From Oreohelix idahoensis (lineage: Eukaryota; Mollusca; Gastropoda; Stylommatophora; Oreohelicidae), in assembly GCA_024509875.1 (NCBI GenBank), contig JAMPIV010021228.1:186001-250000 (forward strand): 64,000 nucleotides of DNA, given 5' to 3'. The notes under the pieces are model-generated. The model saw nothing but the letters and a program-made list of their open reading frames with translations. It did no database searches and was not told the DNA's origin. Positions 1 through 10,881 of the stretch are shown in pieces (the first letter of the stretch is position 1; each line of letters starts with the position of its first letter). The position numbers and the translations under genes were made by a program.

Positions 1-429
1 TAAACAAGTGATAGACTAAGATCTATATATGATAGTATACCACAACAGAAAATAAATAATGGTGCAAGATGATACAATCAACAATAGTTAAAAAATATAC
101 TGAATTAATTAATTAACAACTTAATTATTCTTAAACTTTAGGCTAGACTGGTGACAAAATGATGAAACGTCTTCAGCCCCACAAATAATTACTCTACCAG
201 ATTTTAACTTCACTTCAAAGAAAAGCTCGCGAATCTATCGAGATCTTTGTGTGTCCAATTTTATTTTTGTATCGTATGCTTATTCTAAAATAGTTCCATT
301 TTGATGTAACCTTCCCTTCTGAAAATGAATAAGAAGAAAATAAGAATACAAAAAGCAAGAGAAGCTTTCATTGTATTAAGGAGCATATGGAGGTCAAGAG
401 AAATCAAGTCCAACACAAAAATAAAAATC
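1..429. other. AT-rich sequence, no gene seen
   Basis: I see no coding region, RNA gene or repeat unit here. It precedes a decayed retrotransposon 3' end. Confidence 0.5.
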
Positions 430-880
430 TTCAAGTGTCAAGTCAGTCTTATTGTATGGCTCTGAAACATGGACAACAACAAAAACAACAACCAAAAAGC
501 CACAGACTTTCATAAATGGATTCTTGCGTAGAATAGAAAGATTGAAATTGTATGACAAGGTCACCGATGTGGAACTGATGACAAGAACCAAATTCCAGAG
601 GAACAAGAGATGAGAAGACACTGTCGATGGATAGGACACGCATTGAGGAAACCTGTTGATAGCATTATAAGGCAGTCCTTGATTTCCCCCCGTAAGAGAG
701 GTAGAGGTAGACCACAAAAAAAAAAAAAAAACCACACATGAAGAAGAGAAACAGAGACAGAAGTGAAAAATGGTGAGGAAGATGTGGAAAGAACTTGAGC
801 CGATGGCACGTGACAAGAGGACTTGACATGTGTTGGTTGAAGGTTTATGCTCCTTGGGGAGCTAAATGGTATTGTATTGA
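430..880 (+). pseudogene. Non-LTR retrotransposon C-terminal relic (family C)
   Basis: The plus-strand translation, read across stops, gives the usual tail of an EN-RT non-LTR polyprotein: a VLLYGSETW-like motif (about 452), an FLRRIERL-like stretch (about 520), RWIGHTLRKP-like residues (about 628), a basic RKRGRGRP motif (about 690) and a final WKELEPMARD-like block (about 785). This is the region downstream of the RT catalytic core. It is broken by stops and a 15-base A run near 716-730. A second copy of the same type lies at 16055-16485. It is non-functional. Confidence 0.7.
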
Positions 881-1110
881 TTCTGTTCTGTATTGTTTCC
901 CGCTGTCTGTCTGTAATAATTGCAGGCGTATGTCCCATAGGTAACTGAAGGTGAATTATGATGACGATTATTATTCAACATATGAATATGTGCCCTTCCT
1001 AAGGTAACATGAAGTTTTCACCACATACACAATACATGTTTTGCTCAACCTACACTGTGATTTTTTTTTCTTCAAATGATGGTAGTCTATTATCCAGGGT
1101 CGGCTGTAGT
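881..1110. other. No feature recognised
   Basis: AT-rich spacer between the retrotransposon relic and the 25-bp tandem array; nothing coding is visible. Confidence 0.4.
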
Positions 1111-1319
1111 GGTTCAGTCGTCCCGAGATAGCAAGGTTTCAGTCGTCCCGAGATAGCATGGGTTCAGTCGTCCCGAGATAGCATGGTTTCAATCGTCCCG
1201 AGATAGCATGGTTTCAGTCGTCCCGAGATAGCATGGCTTCAGTCGTCCCGAGATAGCATGGGTTCAGTCGTCCCGAGATAGCATGGCTTCAGTCGTCCCG
1301 AGATAGCATGGGTTCAGTC
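1111..1319. repeat. Minisatellite, 25-bp unit, about 8 copies
   Basis: Head-to-tail copies of a 25-bp unit with the core TTCAGTCGTCCCGAGATAGC. Copies differ mainly at the joint base (GGT, GGG or GGC). The low divergence suggests recent expansion. The last copy breaks off at TTCAGTCAACGCC. Confidence 0.95.
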
Positions 1320-1454
1320 AACGCCAGTCAATTATCTATTTTTGTGCCCGCAGTCCCTCTTGGTCCAAAAGTTCCACTACCAATTTAGCCGGCATCATAA
1401 AGTTTCAGAATAATTAAGTGGACATCATCATCATCATCACGAACGTATTCATCT

Positions 1455-1535
1455 ATATATTATATATGTACGTTTGTATGTAGTATGTATGTAGTAAGTA
1501 TGAATGTATGTATGGATATATGTATGCATGTATGT
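1455..1535. repeat. (GTAT)n microsatellite, imperfect
   Basis: Runs of GTATGTAT/ATGT tetranucleotides with interruptions. Just downstream (about 1594-1640) a short GATACGCTCATAA unit is repeated three times. Confidence 0.85.
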
Positions 1536-1851
1536 TTTTATAAATTATTTTATGGAACTACGTCTGCTTGTCTGCCAGTGTTCGAAAGAAACGCTCGTAA
1601 GATACGCTCATAAGATACGCTCATACACTCATAAGAAACCTGGCTAGCGAGGAAAAAAAATATGCCGGTTTATCGATGAGAACATACAACTAGCTCAAAG
1701 TAAACATTGATGCACATGAGAGCACAACGGGAACATCCATTTATAACGTAGCTGATACAAGAAAAAATAGGCATACATGTCAGCTGACTGCCACGCGACA
1801 CGAGGTTAAAATCAGGATAGTAGTGGGGAGGAGGGGGTTAGAGGACAGAGA

Positions 1852-2108
<257 letters not shown>

Positions 2109-2218
2109 AAACAGCTATATTTCTCTCCATCTGTTTTTCTTACACAACAAAACATATGTACAAGCTTCACGCCTGTTTTCCATGACCTAGAAATTCAAAA
2201 AGTCCTGGAAAACTAAAA

Positions 2219-2722
2219 TACAGGGTGGTCCAAAAGTCTCGATACAAAGAGAATAATTCTTCTCTTTTTTTTCTTTTTTTTTATGGCCATGGTGCACTAG
2301 GGAAAAATACGAAACACGGAGCACCTAAAGTGACAGTTAAAGGAAGTGATAATTTTCGCCTACGTATGGAGACTTTAGGACCACCTAAAGTGACAGTTTG
2401 TTAAAGAAGTGGTCATTTTCCCAATGTATAGAGACTTTTGGACCACCTAAAGTGATAGTTAAAGAAGTGATCACTTTCCCTATGTATGGATACTTTTGGA
2501 CCACCTAAAGCGACAGTTTCTTTTGGACCACCTAAAGCGACAGTTTGTGAAAGAATGTGATCACTTTTCCTATGTACAAGGTATAGAGACTTTAGGACCA
2601 CCTAAAGTGACAGATAAAGAAGTGATCATTTTCCTATGTATAGAGACTTTTAGACGACCTAAAGTGACAGTTTGTTAAAGAAGTGATCATTTTTCCTATG
2701 TATGGAAACGTTTGGACCACTA
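2219..2722. mobile_element. Tc1/mariner-like miniature element expanded into a satellite
   Basis: The left end reads TA|CAGGGTGGTCCAAAAGTCTC at 2219-2240, which looks like a Tc1/mariner-type terminus next to a TA. The right part (2311-2720) is seven to eight tandem copies of a 58-61 bp unit, one of them only 28 bp. Each unit contains the inverted form of that terminus (GAGACTTTTGGACCACC). The last unit ends at GGACCAC followed by TA (2721-2722). There is no transposase. So the terminal repeat has become the repeating unit of an array. Family assignment rests only on the terminus and the TA flanks. Confidence 0.65.
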
Positions 2723-2725
2723 AAT

Positions 2726-3280
2726 ATAGCGGGCACAGCGGCCTTTTCATTTATACATTTTTTCTCTTCAGAAAGCCGTTAATTCTCGCTGCTAAATCAT
2801 TTATGTGTATGTAGGCGTGAGGGGAACTTTCTGAGACAGGATGGAGACACCGTTTTTAATAAATCCCGTCATTTATTACGCCCAATTATATGGCGCAAGT
2901 CCACGAGTGAAATGTCCTTATATTTATATTGGCCGAGGCTATGGATTTGCCGAAACCTAGGGTGTTTTCCCGCCAACGACGAAAAAATGTTGCAGACGCG
3001 GAGGCGGAGTTTAAACCTCGGGAGCATGCTTTTATTCTAGACTGCGCGTGTCTTATTTTCTTTATAGTGCTGCACTTACCTTGGATCAGTGTAGTCTTAA
3101 AACTATAAACATGTATATATCAGATGCTAAGCCATTTGTTTATTAACATCTCTGTTTGGGGTGTTACGAAATTACAAAATGGAATTACAAAATGATGTAG
3201 GCCTATTAATTAACCGAAAATAACAGTAACAGTACACTGCACATTATAACAGAGCAAATCATGGAATTGAACTCACGATG
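2726..3280. other. No feature recognised
   Basis: Unique-looking sequence with no long reading frame. A GC-richer patch lies near 2980-3045. Confidence 0.4.
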
Positions 3281-3284
3281 TTTT

Positions 3285-3392
3285 GGATTTGTTGACTTTG
3301 AAAAGGCTTTCGAAAGTTTAGACAGAGAATCATTTTGAAAACTGATGACACAAGCTGATGTCCAGTATTCGTTCATTAAAACTCTTTGACTC
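3285..3392 (+). pseudogene. Reverse transcriptase fragment (non-LTR)
   Basis: The translation gives VDFEKAFESLDRESF, then a stop, then KLMTQADVQYSFIKTL. The F-D-F-x-K-A-F-D block is RT motif A of non-LTR elements, and here the last catalytic-type position is altered. It is about 36 codons long with an in-frame TGA. Together with 3590-3825 it is probably the remains of one plus-strand insertion. Confidence 0.6.
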
Positions 3393-3589
3393 CATAATTA
3401 TTTTCCACCCTGTGCCATAATTATTTTTTGAAGAATTCTAAACGGTGAAGTGTACTGTCTTTTATTGTAAATTTTATGTTAATCTTTTTGTGTGAACATG
3501 TACTTATTATATACCAAACTGTAGGGAAATGGATAGAAAATTGTAATATATAACGTCTTTGGTAGTATTAACACAAGTGTGTTCGGTAT

Positions 3590-3825
3590 TTTGGCCACAT
3601 AAAAAGGCATAACACCTTACAGAAGACCATAACAGAAGGGAGAGTTGAAGGCAAACGTGCAAGGGGAAGACAGCGCTATAAGTGGGAAGACAACATCAAG
3701 AGATGGACAGGAAAGAGTCTATCAGAGTGCACCATCAAGACAAGAGACAGAAGACGTTGGAGATCCATTACAGCCAACCTTCGTTGTGGAGATGGCAACT
3801 GATGATGATGATGATGATGTTCGGT
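3590..3825 (+). pseudogene. Non-LTR retrotransposon 3' end with (GAT)n tail
   Basis: Reads as the C-terminus of a non-LTR polyprotein: FGHIKRHNTLQKT, then EGRVEGKRARGRQR, a W-x-D-x-I-K-x-W-T-G block, and DRRRWRS. It ends at TGATGATGATGATGATG, a simple tail typical of this kind of 3' end. A closely related copy lies on the minus strand at 24485-24740. It is only the 3' end of an element. Confidence 0.75.
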
Positions 3826-3830
3826 ATACT

Positions 3831-4688
3831 TAAAACATTTTTCATGTAAAATTGAAAAACACTAAAACGTTAACTGTAGAAAACGATCTTACCAAAGACA
3901 AATTACTGTTGTAGATAATAAAACTTTCTTTTTAGTCTTCAAACATCAAGTTAATCCATATACAAAGTAAAAAAAAACATTGCTTATGACCACAATTATT
4001 ACATTTAGTGTTATTCACACCAGTTTGTACTGTGGCCCCCTGGAAGATAAAAATACATTATGCAATCGTGCATTACGTAATTTTCTAACAAATAAAGAAG
4101 AATAATGTCATATAAAAACTTGTTTACACTTGTTTAATGTTTTAATAGTATCCCTAGCTTCATCTTCTACCTAGGACTAGTGATTAGATGTTACGGTAGG
4201 TCTAGTTTTGTTGCTTTTTGATCGGCCAGAATATGACTACGCCCACGCATCAACTAAATCTAATGTGTCTAGCTTTCATGCACAGATTCCGTATTTTGAC
4301 AACAAACTGTGACTACCAAACAATCATCATCAATGTCAGCAATGTTTCAAAGTAGTTTGACACATTTATTTGCTTAGGAGACTTAGAAAATGTAAATATA
4401 AAGCGTGACATATTTCTCTGGCAATAACAACGAAAAACGCAAACACGCGAATCGTCACACAAATTGTGATAATAACATCAAAACACGCACATGTGCTGCT
4501 TAACTACAGTCAAATTAGTTGTTTAAAGAGTAGCGGAAGTCATTCTACGAGTTTTAAAATATGAACTGCATTAAACGGACGATTTTTGGGGTTTATTCGT
4601 GATAAACTAAACGCTCTGAGCGTTGCGCTGGCACGGCGCGTTGAATTTTGCAACGCTCAGATCGTTAGTCTGGAGTCAAACACACCTG
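3831..4688. other. No gene seen; one hairpin
   Basis: AT-rich sequence without a recognised feature, except an 11-bp perfect inverted repeat (CTGAGCGTTGC at 4616-4626 and GCAACGCTCAG at 4650-4660) with a 23-bp loop. It lies just outside the 3' end of the family-A element. Confidence 0.45.
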
Positions 4689-4689
4689 C

Positions 4690-6711
4690 TTACTTAGTAG
4701 TCCCCCTTCTACCGTGAGGTGTAGAGGTTTGGAAGAGAGAGCGCCATACTATCCTATCGGCTGTCTTCCCCCTGGCCTGGTTCCATTCTAGTCCTCGGTC
4801 CTTCAAAGATTGTCTAATGTCCTCCCAGCGGACTCTGGGTCGTCCTGGGGGTCTGCATCCCCGGCTCTTTGTTTCCCATGCTTGTCGTGGTAGCCGATCT
4901 TCTCCCATTCTGCAGACATGGCCAAACCATCTTAGTTGGGACTGTTCTACTTGGGTCTGCTGGGGGTGGGATTTTAGGCCTTGACGTATCGTCTGGTTGC
5001 GGACCATGTCTCTTCTTGTTACTTCAACCACCTTCCTCAGATACCTCATTTCTGAGGTTTGGATCTGGCTTTTGTGGGTTGTAGTCATTGCCCATGACTC
5101 GCATCCATATGTCAAGACTGGGACATAGGTGGAGCGGTATACAGCCATCTTCGTCTTCTTACCAACCTCTCTTGCTGAGAAATCCTCGATTTATGGCCTG
5201 AAAAAGTCTCCCAGCTGCTGCTTTTCGAGTGGCCAACTCTTCTTTGATGCCTCCCTTTCGGTCTATAATAGCTATGAGGTATTTAAAGTGGTCGACCTGC
5301 TCCAGGACCTGTTCTCCCAGCTTAATCTGATGTCTTCTTTCTTCTCGTGATATCACCATGGTTTTTGTTTTAGAGCTGCTTATGACCATCCCTCTCTTCT
5401 CCAGCTCTTCCTTCCAGACTTGCAGGTTGGATTGGAGATGTGCCTCTGATTTAGCAATCAGGGCAACATCATCAGCAAATGCCAGCTCTGAAATACAGAC
5501 CAGTCTCATCTTCCAGTACCCCACTGAAAACGTTCTTGTTCTCTCCTTACATTACTTGATGACATCGTCCATGAGGAGTATGAAAAGATAAGGTGACAGG
5601 ATATCACCTTGTCTTACACCAGTGGTGGTCCTGAACTCTTCTGACTTATGGTTTGCTATCCTCACATAATTTCTGCAAGACTTGTAGAAGCTCTGTATAG
5701 CATGAATCAGAGGTGCTGGAATGTTCTTCCTTGCCAAACAGTCCCAAAGTTTGCTCCGGGGGACCCTGTCAAACGCCTTTTCCAGATCTATGAAACAAAG
5801 ATGGATCTCACTCTTATACTCAAGGGCCTATTCACTCAGCTGTCTGAGTGTGAAGATTAGGTCTTGAGTACTTCGGTTTGCTCGGAATCCGCACTGGACC
5901 TCATCCAATTGTGGCTCAGCTAGGCGTCGGAGTCTCTGCTGTAGGATTCTAGAGTAGATTTTACCAGGGACACTGAGAAGGGATATGCCTCTATGGTTTC
6001 CACATTGTCGATTGTCACCCTTTTTGAAAATCGGTGTTATGATGGCAATCTCCCAATCCTTTGGTATGGCCTTGTTGCACCACACTGCCTGTTGGACCCT
6101 TAAGAGTAATAGGTCGCCTGATGCCCCCATGCACTTAACCATTTCTGGTGTTATACCATCATGTCCTGCTGCTTTGCCCATCTTGATTTTCTCCAGTGCT
6201 GCCTTCAGTTCTTCCATCTTTATGTCATCTTCACCACCATTGGTTTTCTCTTCTGTGCTAGTGGTTATCATTTCTGATGCTTGACCTTGCTCACCATCAA
6301 GGATTTCTGAGAAATATTTTTTCCATCTTTCCATTACTTCCTTCGGGGCAGTAAGCAATTTGTCTTGCATGTCCTTTATAAATTTGAGAGGGCATTGTTT
6401 TTCCTTCCTCGTGTTCTTTAGGGTCTTATAAAACAATTTCTGGTTTTCTTGCGCATGTTTTTATAGCTTTTCTCCAAATTCTTCCCAGGACTTCTGTTTT
6501 GCTGCTAGCACCTTGTTCTTTGCTTCTGTTCTGAGTGTCACATATTCTCTATATTTCTCTATTTGTCCTGCTGTGTTTTTAGCTCCTAAGTATTGTTTCC
6601 AAGCCATTTTCTTCTCTCTTATTTTCTCTTTGACTTCCTCTGTCCACCAAGGTATCCTCTTTCTTTTGTTTCCCAGTCGGACTTCACCACATGCTTCTGC
6701 AGCAGCTGTCT
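4690..6711 (-). pseudogene. Reverse transcriptase and C-terminus of family-A element
   Basis: Copies element RNA into DNA at the nicked target. In minus-strand order: linker (WWTEEVKEKI, about 6630), GKAAGHDGITPEMVK (about 6180), RGISLLSVPGKIYSRIL, AFDRVP-type motif A near 5775, GVRQGDILSPYLFILLMDDV (about 5610), FADDVALIAKSE with the catalytic A-D-D (about 5470), TYGCESW (about 5105), and a basic GRPRVRWEDI tail ending in TK-stop. The frame is broken by a stop near 6460, a shift near 5830, a stop at 5552 (VIK-stop) and a shift near 5160. The stop codon at 4690-4692 lies inside the terminal TAAG repeat, so there is essentially no 3' UTR. Confidence 0.85.
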
Positions 6712-7660
6712 TTATGATGTCTTTGAATTTAAGCCAGAGAGTTTCAAGTCATCAGGTTGTTTTTCTGTGTTTCTCACCGCTGTAGCAATAAGCCCCTGAT
6801 ATCTGGCCTTCATTTCTGGCTCTCTCAGCTTGTAGGTCTTAATGCTCATTCCTCCCGTTCGTTTACTTAGTTTCTTGCGTGACATTGGGCAGTTTCTAGG
6901 CTGTGCAACTCTTTCAGTTGTTCTTTTGATTGTAAGCAGGTAGTGATCACTTCCAATCTCTGGCCCCCTCCAGACTCTAGCATCCTGGACATATTTGAAT
7001 GAGCTCTTCCTAACTATGGCATAGTCGATCACTGACTTCTCATTCTTTGTTGGTTCACATCTAGTGTATGAATGTATGCGCTTATGAGGGAACTTTGTGT
7101 TTGTAATGATCAGATTCTGCTCACTGCAGAATCTAAGGAGTCGTTTTCCATTGTCATTGAGAGTATCTTCTCCATATCTTCCGATAACTCCACCCCATCT
7201 AGCATGGTCATTATCAACTCTGGCATTGAAATCTCCGAGCATGATGATTTCATCTAGGCAGTCATCCACTGTCCTTTGAAGCAGTTCGAAGAATTCCTCC
7301 TTGACCTCTGCTCTCTCATCCTCATTTGGCCCATACACTATGACCAGGTTGACTATGGTTTCTCCTTCTTTTAGTTTTACAACCATAATGCGGTCCGAGA
7401 CAAAGTTCCATCCCTTGATACTATCTTTTTGGTTTTTGGCCACAATGCAACCCACGCCCCCTTTAGCTCTTTCAGATGTGGGTACACCACTGTAGAGCAG
7501 CGTGTCGCCATCGAGATCCATGACTCCTTGTCCCTTTTTCTTCGTTTCCGTTATAGCCAGGATTTCTAGTTTTGCTTTCCTCATCTCTTCCACCAGCTCC
7601 TCTTCTTTCCCGTTTATACTTCTTGTGTTCCAAGTTTCATAAGTCGTAGTCCGTAGTCCG
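6712..7660 (-). pseudogene. Endonuclease domain of family-A element
   Basis: Apurinic-type endonuclease (exonuclease-endonuclease-phosphatase fold), which nicks the target in target-primed reverse transcription. Visible motifs on the minus strand: TWNTRSINGKEEELVEEM (about 7640-7590, in a frame shifted from the first ATG at 7593), ITETKKKGQG with the catalytic-type E, IMLGDFNARV with the D-x-N pair, NEKSVIDYAIV, and GSDHYLL with the terminal S-D-H. The frame is open for 293 codons from 7593 to 6712 and then shifts before the RT region. All key active-site motifs are present, so decay is fairly recent. Confidence 0.85.
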
Positions 7661-7801
7661 TTCCAGTTCGTCGCCTTTAGGATCAGTCCGATTTTTTGTC
7701 TTGTAGTTCGCGTAATCGTGATTTAAAGCAAACAGGTGATTGTCCTGTTGTGCCTTTGCAGGCCGCCCTCCTCCTTTTTTCAGCCGGGCATGGGACCGGC
7801 C

Positions 7802-9063
7802 TGTCGTGAAACGAGTGTAACCCACTACTTTGTTAATCACTATGTCGAGATACAGATTTGCTTCAACCAATCAACGAGCAACGTTCACCAGTCTCTGAGA
7901 CAGAATAAATTAACGGCCATCATGTTCACGCAAGATGGCGGATTAAAACTGTATAAAATTAGGCTGTACAGCACTTGGGACTAAACCGGAGGAAACCAAT
8001 CAGCTTGCTCCGCCAGGAACCAACCGAAAGCCTTGCTTAAGAATTCACCTACCTATATAATCGGGCGGATTTTATGCATAATCACACATCACCGACACGA
8101 CGCCAGAGATACCGACCGACTGAAGAGGAGAAGTTGTCACCTTGATTTATAGCTTACCTGGAGTGCAATGACCTGCAGTCTGCTTTGCTAAGTCGAGTCA
8201 AAATCTGGCCGGTTTGAATCTTAGAGGGTTTTATACGTGACATAAAAACTGAGATCGTGGGTCGTCAATCCAGCTGCCTGGAACTCCGCAGGAGCATAGA
8301 GGTTGTCAAGACTCTACATCTTTAGTCCCCCTCAGTCTTGGGTGGGCTAACGAAACGATCAACAGCTGGTGTTTTGTGTCAACCAAACCAAGAAGGACAG
8401 CACTTCTAAGAGATGAGTACACATTAGTACCATTTCTGTCGGCATTGTGAGCAAAATCTAAGTCAATGAAGAAAACGTGAATTAGCGTAGCAAGAGACAA
8501 TAATAAGATCAAGTGGATAAATTATACGTAAATAACAGCATAGCTGATAAACGTTATATCCTTAATTAACAGCACAGCTGATACATGTACTATAATTGAA
8601 TAACAGCACAGCTGATATAATTTTTGTTCCTATAATTGGAAAACTTGTTGTAATATTTATTTACATATCTATATAAATATAAATATTTATAAATCATATG
8701 TAAACTTACAAATTCATTACATTCCATTTTTCAACATTCACCCTTCAGCACAAGAGTAGATAGTGTATATACTAAATAAATAATAAGGAAATTGTATTTG
8801 AAGACTTGTCAATTTTATCATTGTTAAGCAAAATCTGTTTCCTTGTTTTTTTAATATCACAGTTAGTTACACAGCGGAGGTGGAACTTTATGTCGGTCTC
8901 CTCTCTACTATTGTTTCGAGATCAGATCATTCACAGCCGTAACTAATTTGTGATACCAGTAGTCCTCTCAGACACTGGGACTTCACCATTTTCTGCAGAA
9001 ATTCTATTTCTGTAATTGTCAGTACTATACTGATCCAAGAGCCAAATAAAACCTCTCGCCACA
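7802..9063 (+). repeat. 5' LTR of Gmr1-type copy 1
   Basis: Begins TGTCGTGAAACG and ends CTCTCGCCACA. The 3' LTR has the same length and is nearly identical. The end is probably a mutated TCGCGACA, as in the related solo LTR at 26067-28000. Short ORFs in it are not genes. Confidence 0.95.
8053..8060 (+). promoter_or_regulatory. Candidate TATA box in 5' LTR
   Basis: CTATATAA, followed by TCGGGCGGATTTTATGC. The same site is in the 3' LTR at 14434-14441. An AATAAA near the LTR end (9045-9050 and 15425-15430) is the likely polyadenylation signal. Confidence 0.55.
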
Positions 9064-9064
9064 C

Positions 9065-9084
9065 TGGGGGCTTGTTCCTGGGAT
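9065..9084 (+). other. Primer-binding site (tRNA-Pro-like)
   Basis: TGGGGGCTTGTTCCTGGGAT starts one base after the 5' LTR. It resembles the proline-tRNA primer site known from gammaretroviruses. The second Gmr1-type copy has a near-identical site next to its 5' LTR, which supports the function. Confidence 0.7.
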
Positions 9085-9310
9085 ATTTCTGTATATCTTG
9101 AGCCATACTTAGTCTATTCATCTATCTACATTCTATCTTGTGCCACCCATAGATAACATAAGAAATATAATTTTGAAAAAAATTCTATTTTAGGATTTTT
9201 AAAAAATTATTTTCTTAGGAGGAGTACCATTTAGTACTCAGTAAATAGTTGACGCTCACAAAGTTGCACGGAAATTTTTGTTCACTTAAATTAATTAAGT
9301 TTAATTACAA

Positions 9311-9700
9311 TTCTTCTTCTTCTGTTCTTCTGCGTTCAGTTTGTAGTCATGCTAAATCTGCAGGCCTGTCGCCAGGACGAAGTCCACAGTCTTTACCAGG
9401 TCGGCGCGGCAGCCCCATAGCTTCTGCTGGAGCTCAGCACCCCTTGGCCAGGTCGCACGTCGTGGTTCATCATGGGTTGGGCAGTTCTGGAGAATGTGTT
9501 CTGGGGTCTGGATTCCTGTTCCGCATGGGCATTCATTTGTGTGGGCTATCTTGAGGCGATAAAGATGTCCTAGTAATCTGCAGTGGCCGGTTCTCAGGCG
9601 GAACATTGTGGTCTGTTGGTATCTGTTTAGATGGTGTATTGGGTAATCTCTGCTGAATATATCCCCTTCCTCCTTCCACTGGTTTTTGTACTTGTTGTGG
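9311..9700 (-). mobile_element. 5'-truncated family-B non-LTR insertion in Gmr1 leader
   Basis: Minus-strand 390-bp fragment ending in a (GAA)n tail (+ strand TTCTTCTTCTTC at 9311) and flanked by ATTACAA (9304-9310 and 9701-9707). It encodes only the end of the polyprotein: FRLRTGHCRLLGHLYRLKI, then a Cys/His motif C-x-C-x10-H-x4-C (CPCGTGIQTPEHILQNC). The same C-terminus is in the full-length family-B element at 42421-47388. It separates the Gmr1 PBS from gag. Confidence 0.85.
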
Positions 9701-9751
9701 ATTACAATAATTTGGTTATAGTAGATATACATACCCTATCTAAGTAACGCC

Positions 9752-10881
9752 ATGGCTGATCTAGTGAAGTTCAGAACTGCGATCATGCAGATGGGTAAGG
9801 AATTAAATATGACAGGTGAAGCTCTCACTCAGTATGTCACAACAGAAGTGGACAAACATATGGATAGGGAAGAAAGAAAGTTGCAATTAGAGACTGAAGC
9901 AAGAAAATTAGAGGCTGATAGAGAAGCAAACAAATTGGAGGCGGAAGAAAGGCGGTTGCAAGCAGAAGCTGAAAGAGAAACCAAAAGATTAGAAATGGAA
10001 GCCAAGAAATGGGAGGCTGAAAATGAGGCAAAGAAATTTGAAGCTGAGGAAAGGAAATTACAAGCAGAGAGAGACCATCAGTTGAGATTAAAAGAGCTTG
10101 AAATTCAGGCAAATACTGGCAATAATGGTGGTAGCTCACCTCACTCTGAGAGTAGCTCCAGCCAGAGCACCTCAAGTGGGGCCATGAATTTTCATCTGGA
10201 CCCATTTGTTGAGAAAGAAGACGCCATTGAGTCGTACCTGGATAGATACGAAAGACTAGCCACTACCTATGGCTTAGTGAAAGAAAAATGGAGTCTTAAA
10301 CTATCTCAGGGATTGAGAGGTGTGGCCTACGATGTGTATTTGAAGCTCTCAAGAGATGACCAGGAAGATTATGAAATCCTGAAGCAGGCACTGCTTGTGA
10401 GATATGAAAAGAACTCAGAATCATATAGAAAGAAATTCCGAACCGCTAAACTTCTTCCAGGAGAAAACTATCACCAATTCTCTGCTAGACTGGAAACTTA
10501 TTAGGAAAAATGGAGTAGTTTAAGAAAGTGTCAGGATCTGAAAGAAATGATAATGATGGAGCAAGTGAAAGAGTCCATGCCTCAAGAAATGAGGAAGTTT
10601 ATCATGGAACAAGGAGCAGAGAGATTGGAAGATATTGTAACTGTTGCTGAGAGGTATCAAGCAGCTCAGGCAGAATTATTAGGAAATAAGAAGAAGCAGG
10701 GTGAAAACTTCAAATCATCACAAAACTATACCAAATATGAACAAAAGGACCATACCACAAGGAAAAACAAAGGTTTGACCAAAAGGACAAAAACCCTCTA
10801 AGATCGGATAAGACACCTTACCGGAAGGAAGGAAAGTGGTGTAAAACTTGTCTAATGAGTAACCACAATACTGCGGACTGC
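9752..10881 (+). pseudogene. gag: Gag of Gmr1-type copy 1 (SCAN-like capsid, zinc knuckle)
   Basis: Structural protein that forms the particle. It starts MADLVKFRTAIMQ, as in copy 2. Residues about 40-120 are a highly charged coiled coil (K/R/E/A-rich, EAERETKRLEMEAKK type). A capsid region follows (HLDPFVEKEDAIESYLDRYE). Its C-terminal part (YRKKFRTAKLLPGENYHQF ... MMEQVKESMPQEMRKFIMEQ) resembles the SCAN fold, which is thought to derive from Gmr1-like gag. A CCHC knuckle lies at 10840-10881 (C-x2-C-x4-H-x4-C). A TAG at 10502-10504 and a frameshift at an A run near 10760 break the frame. In copy 2 gag runs into protease in one frame, so these are lesions. Confidence 0.88.

Larger units (their letters stand above)
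4689..7801 (-). mobile_element. Family-A non-LTR retrotransposon, near full-length copy 1
   Basis: Minus-strand element with an AP-like endonuclease followed by reverse transcriptase and a C-terminal domain. It resembles RTE-type elements and the 'craniofacial development protein 2-like' proteins of animal genomes. The 3' end (left) finishes in TAAGTAAG, as do two other copies (near 56767 and 63916). The 5' part is cut at 7801 by the Gmr1-type element; N-terminal codons probably continue past 15449, but I could not place the true 5' end or its TSD. Several stops and frameshifts disable it. Confidence 0.85.

Noticed and set aside
1111..1319. CRISPR-like array
   Set aside because: The 25-bp repeats are directly adjacent with no spacers, and the genome is eukaryotic.
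4616..4660. Hairpin as a terminator or regulatory RNA
   Set aside because: Single 11-bp stem with a 23-base loop in a eukaryotic intergenic region; no partner feature. It might be a tiny inverted-repeat element end.
8306..8512. 68-codon frame present twice (also 14687-14893)
   Set aside because: It lies antisense in the LTRs, so the duplication is the LTR pair, not a gene family.
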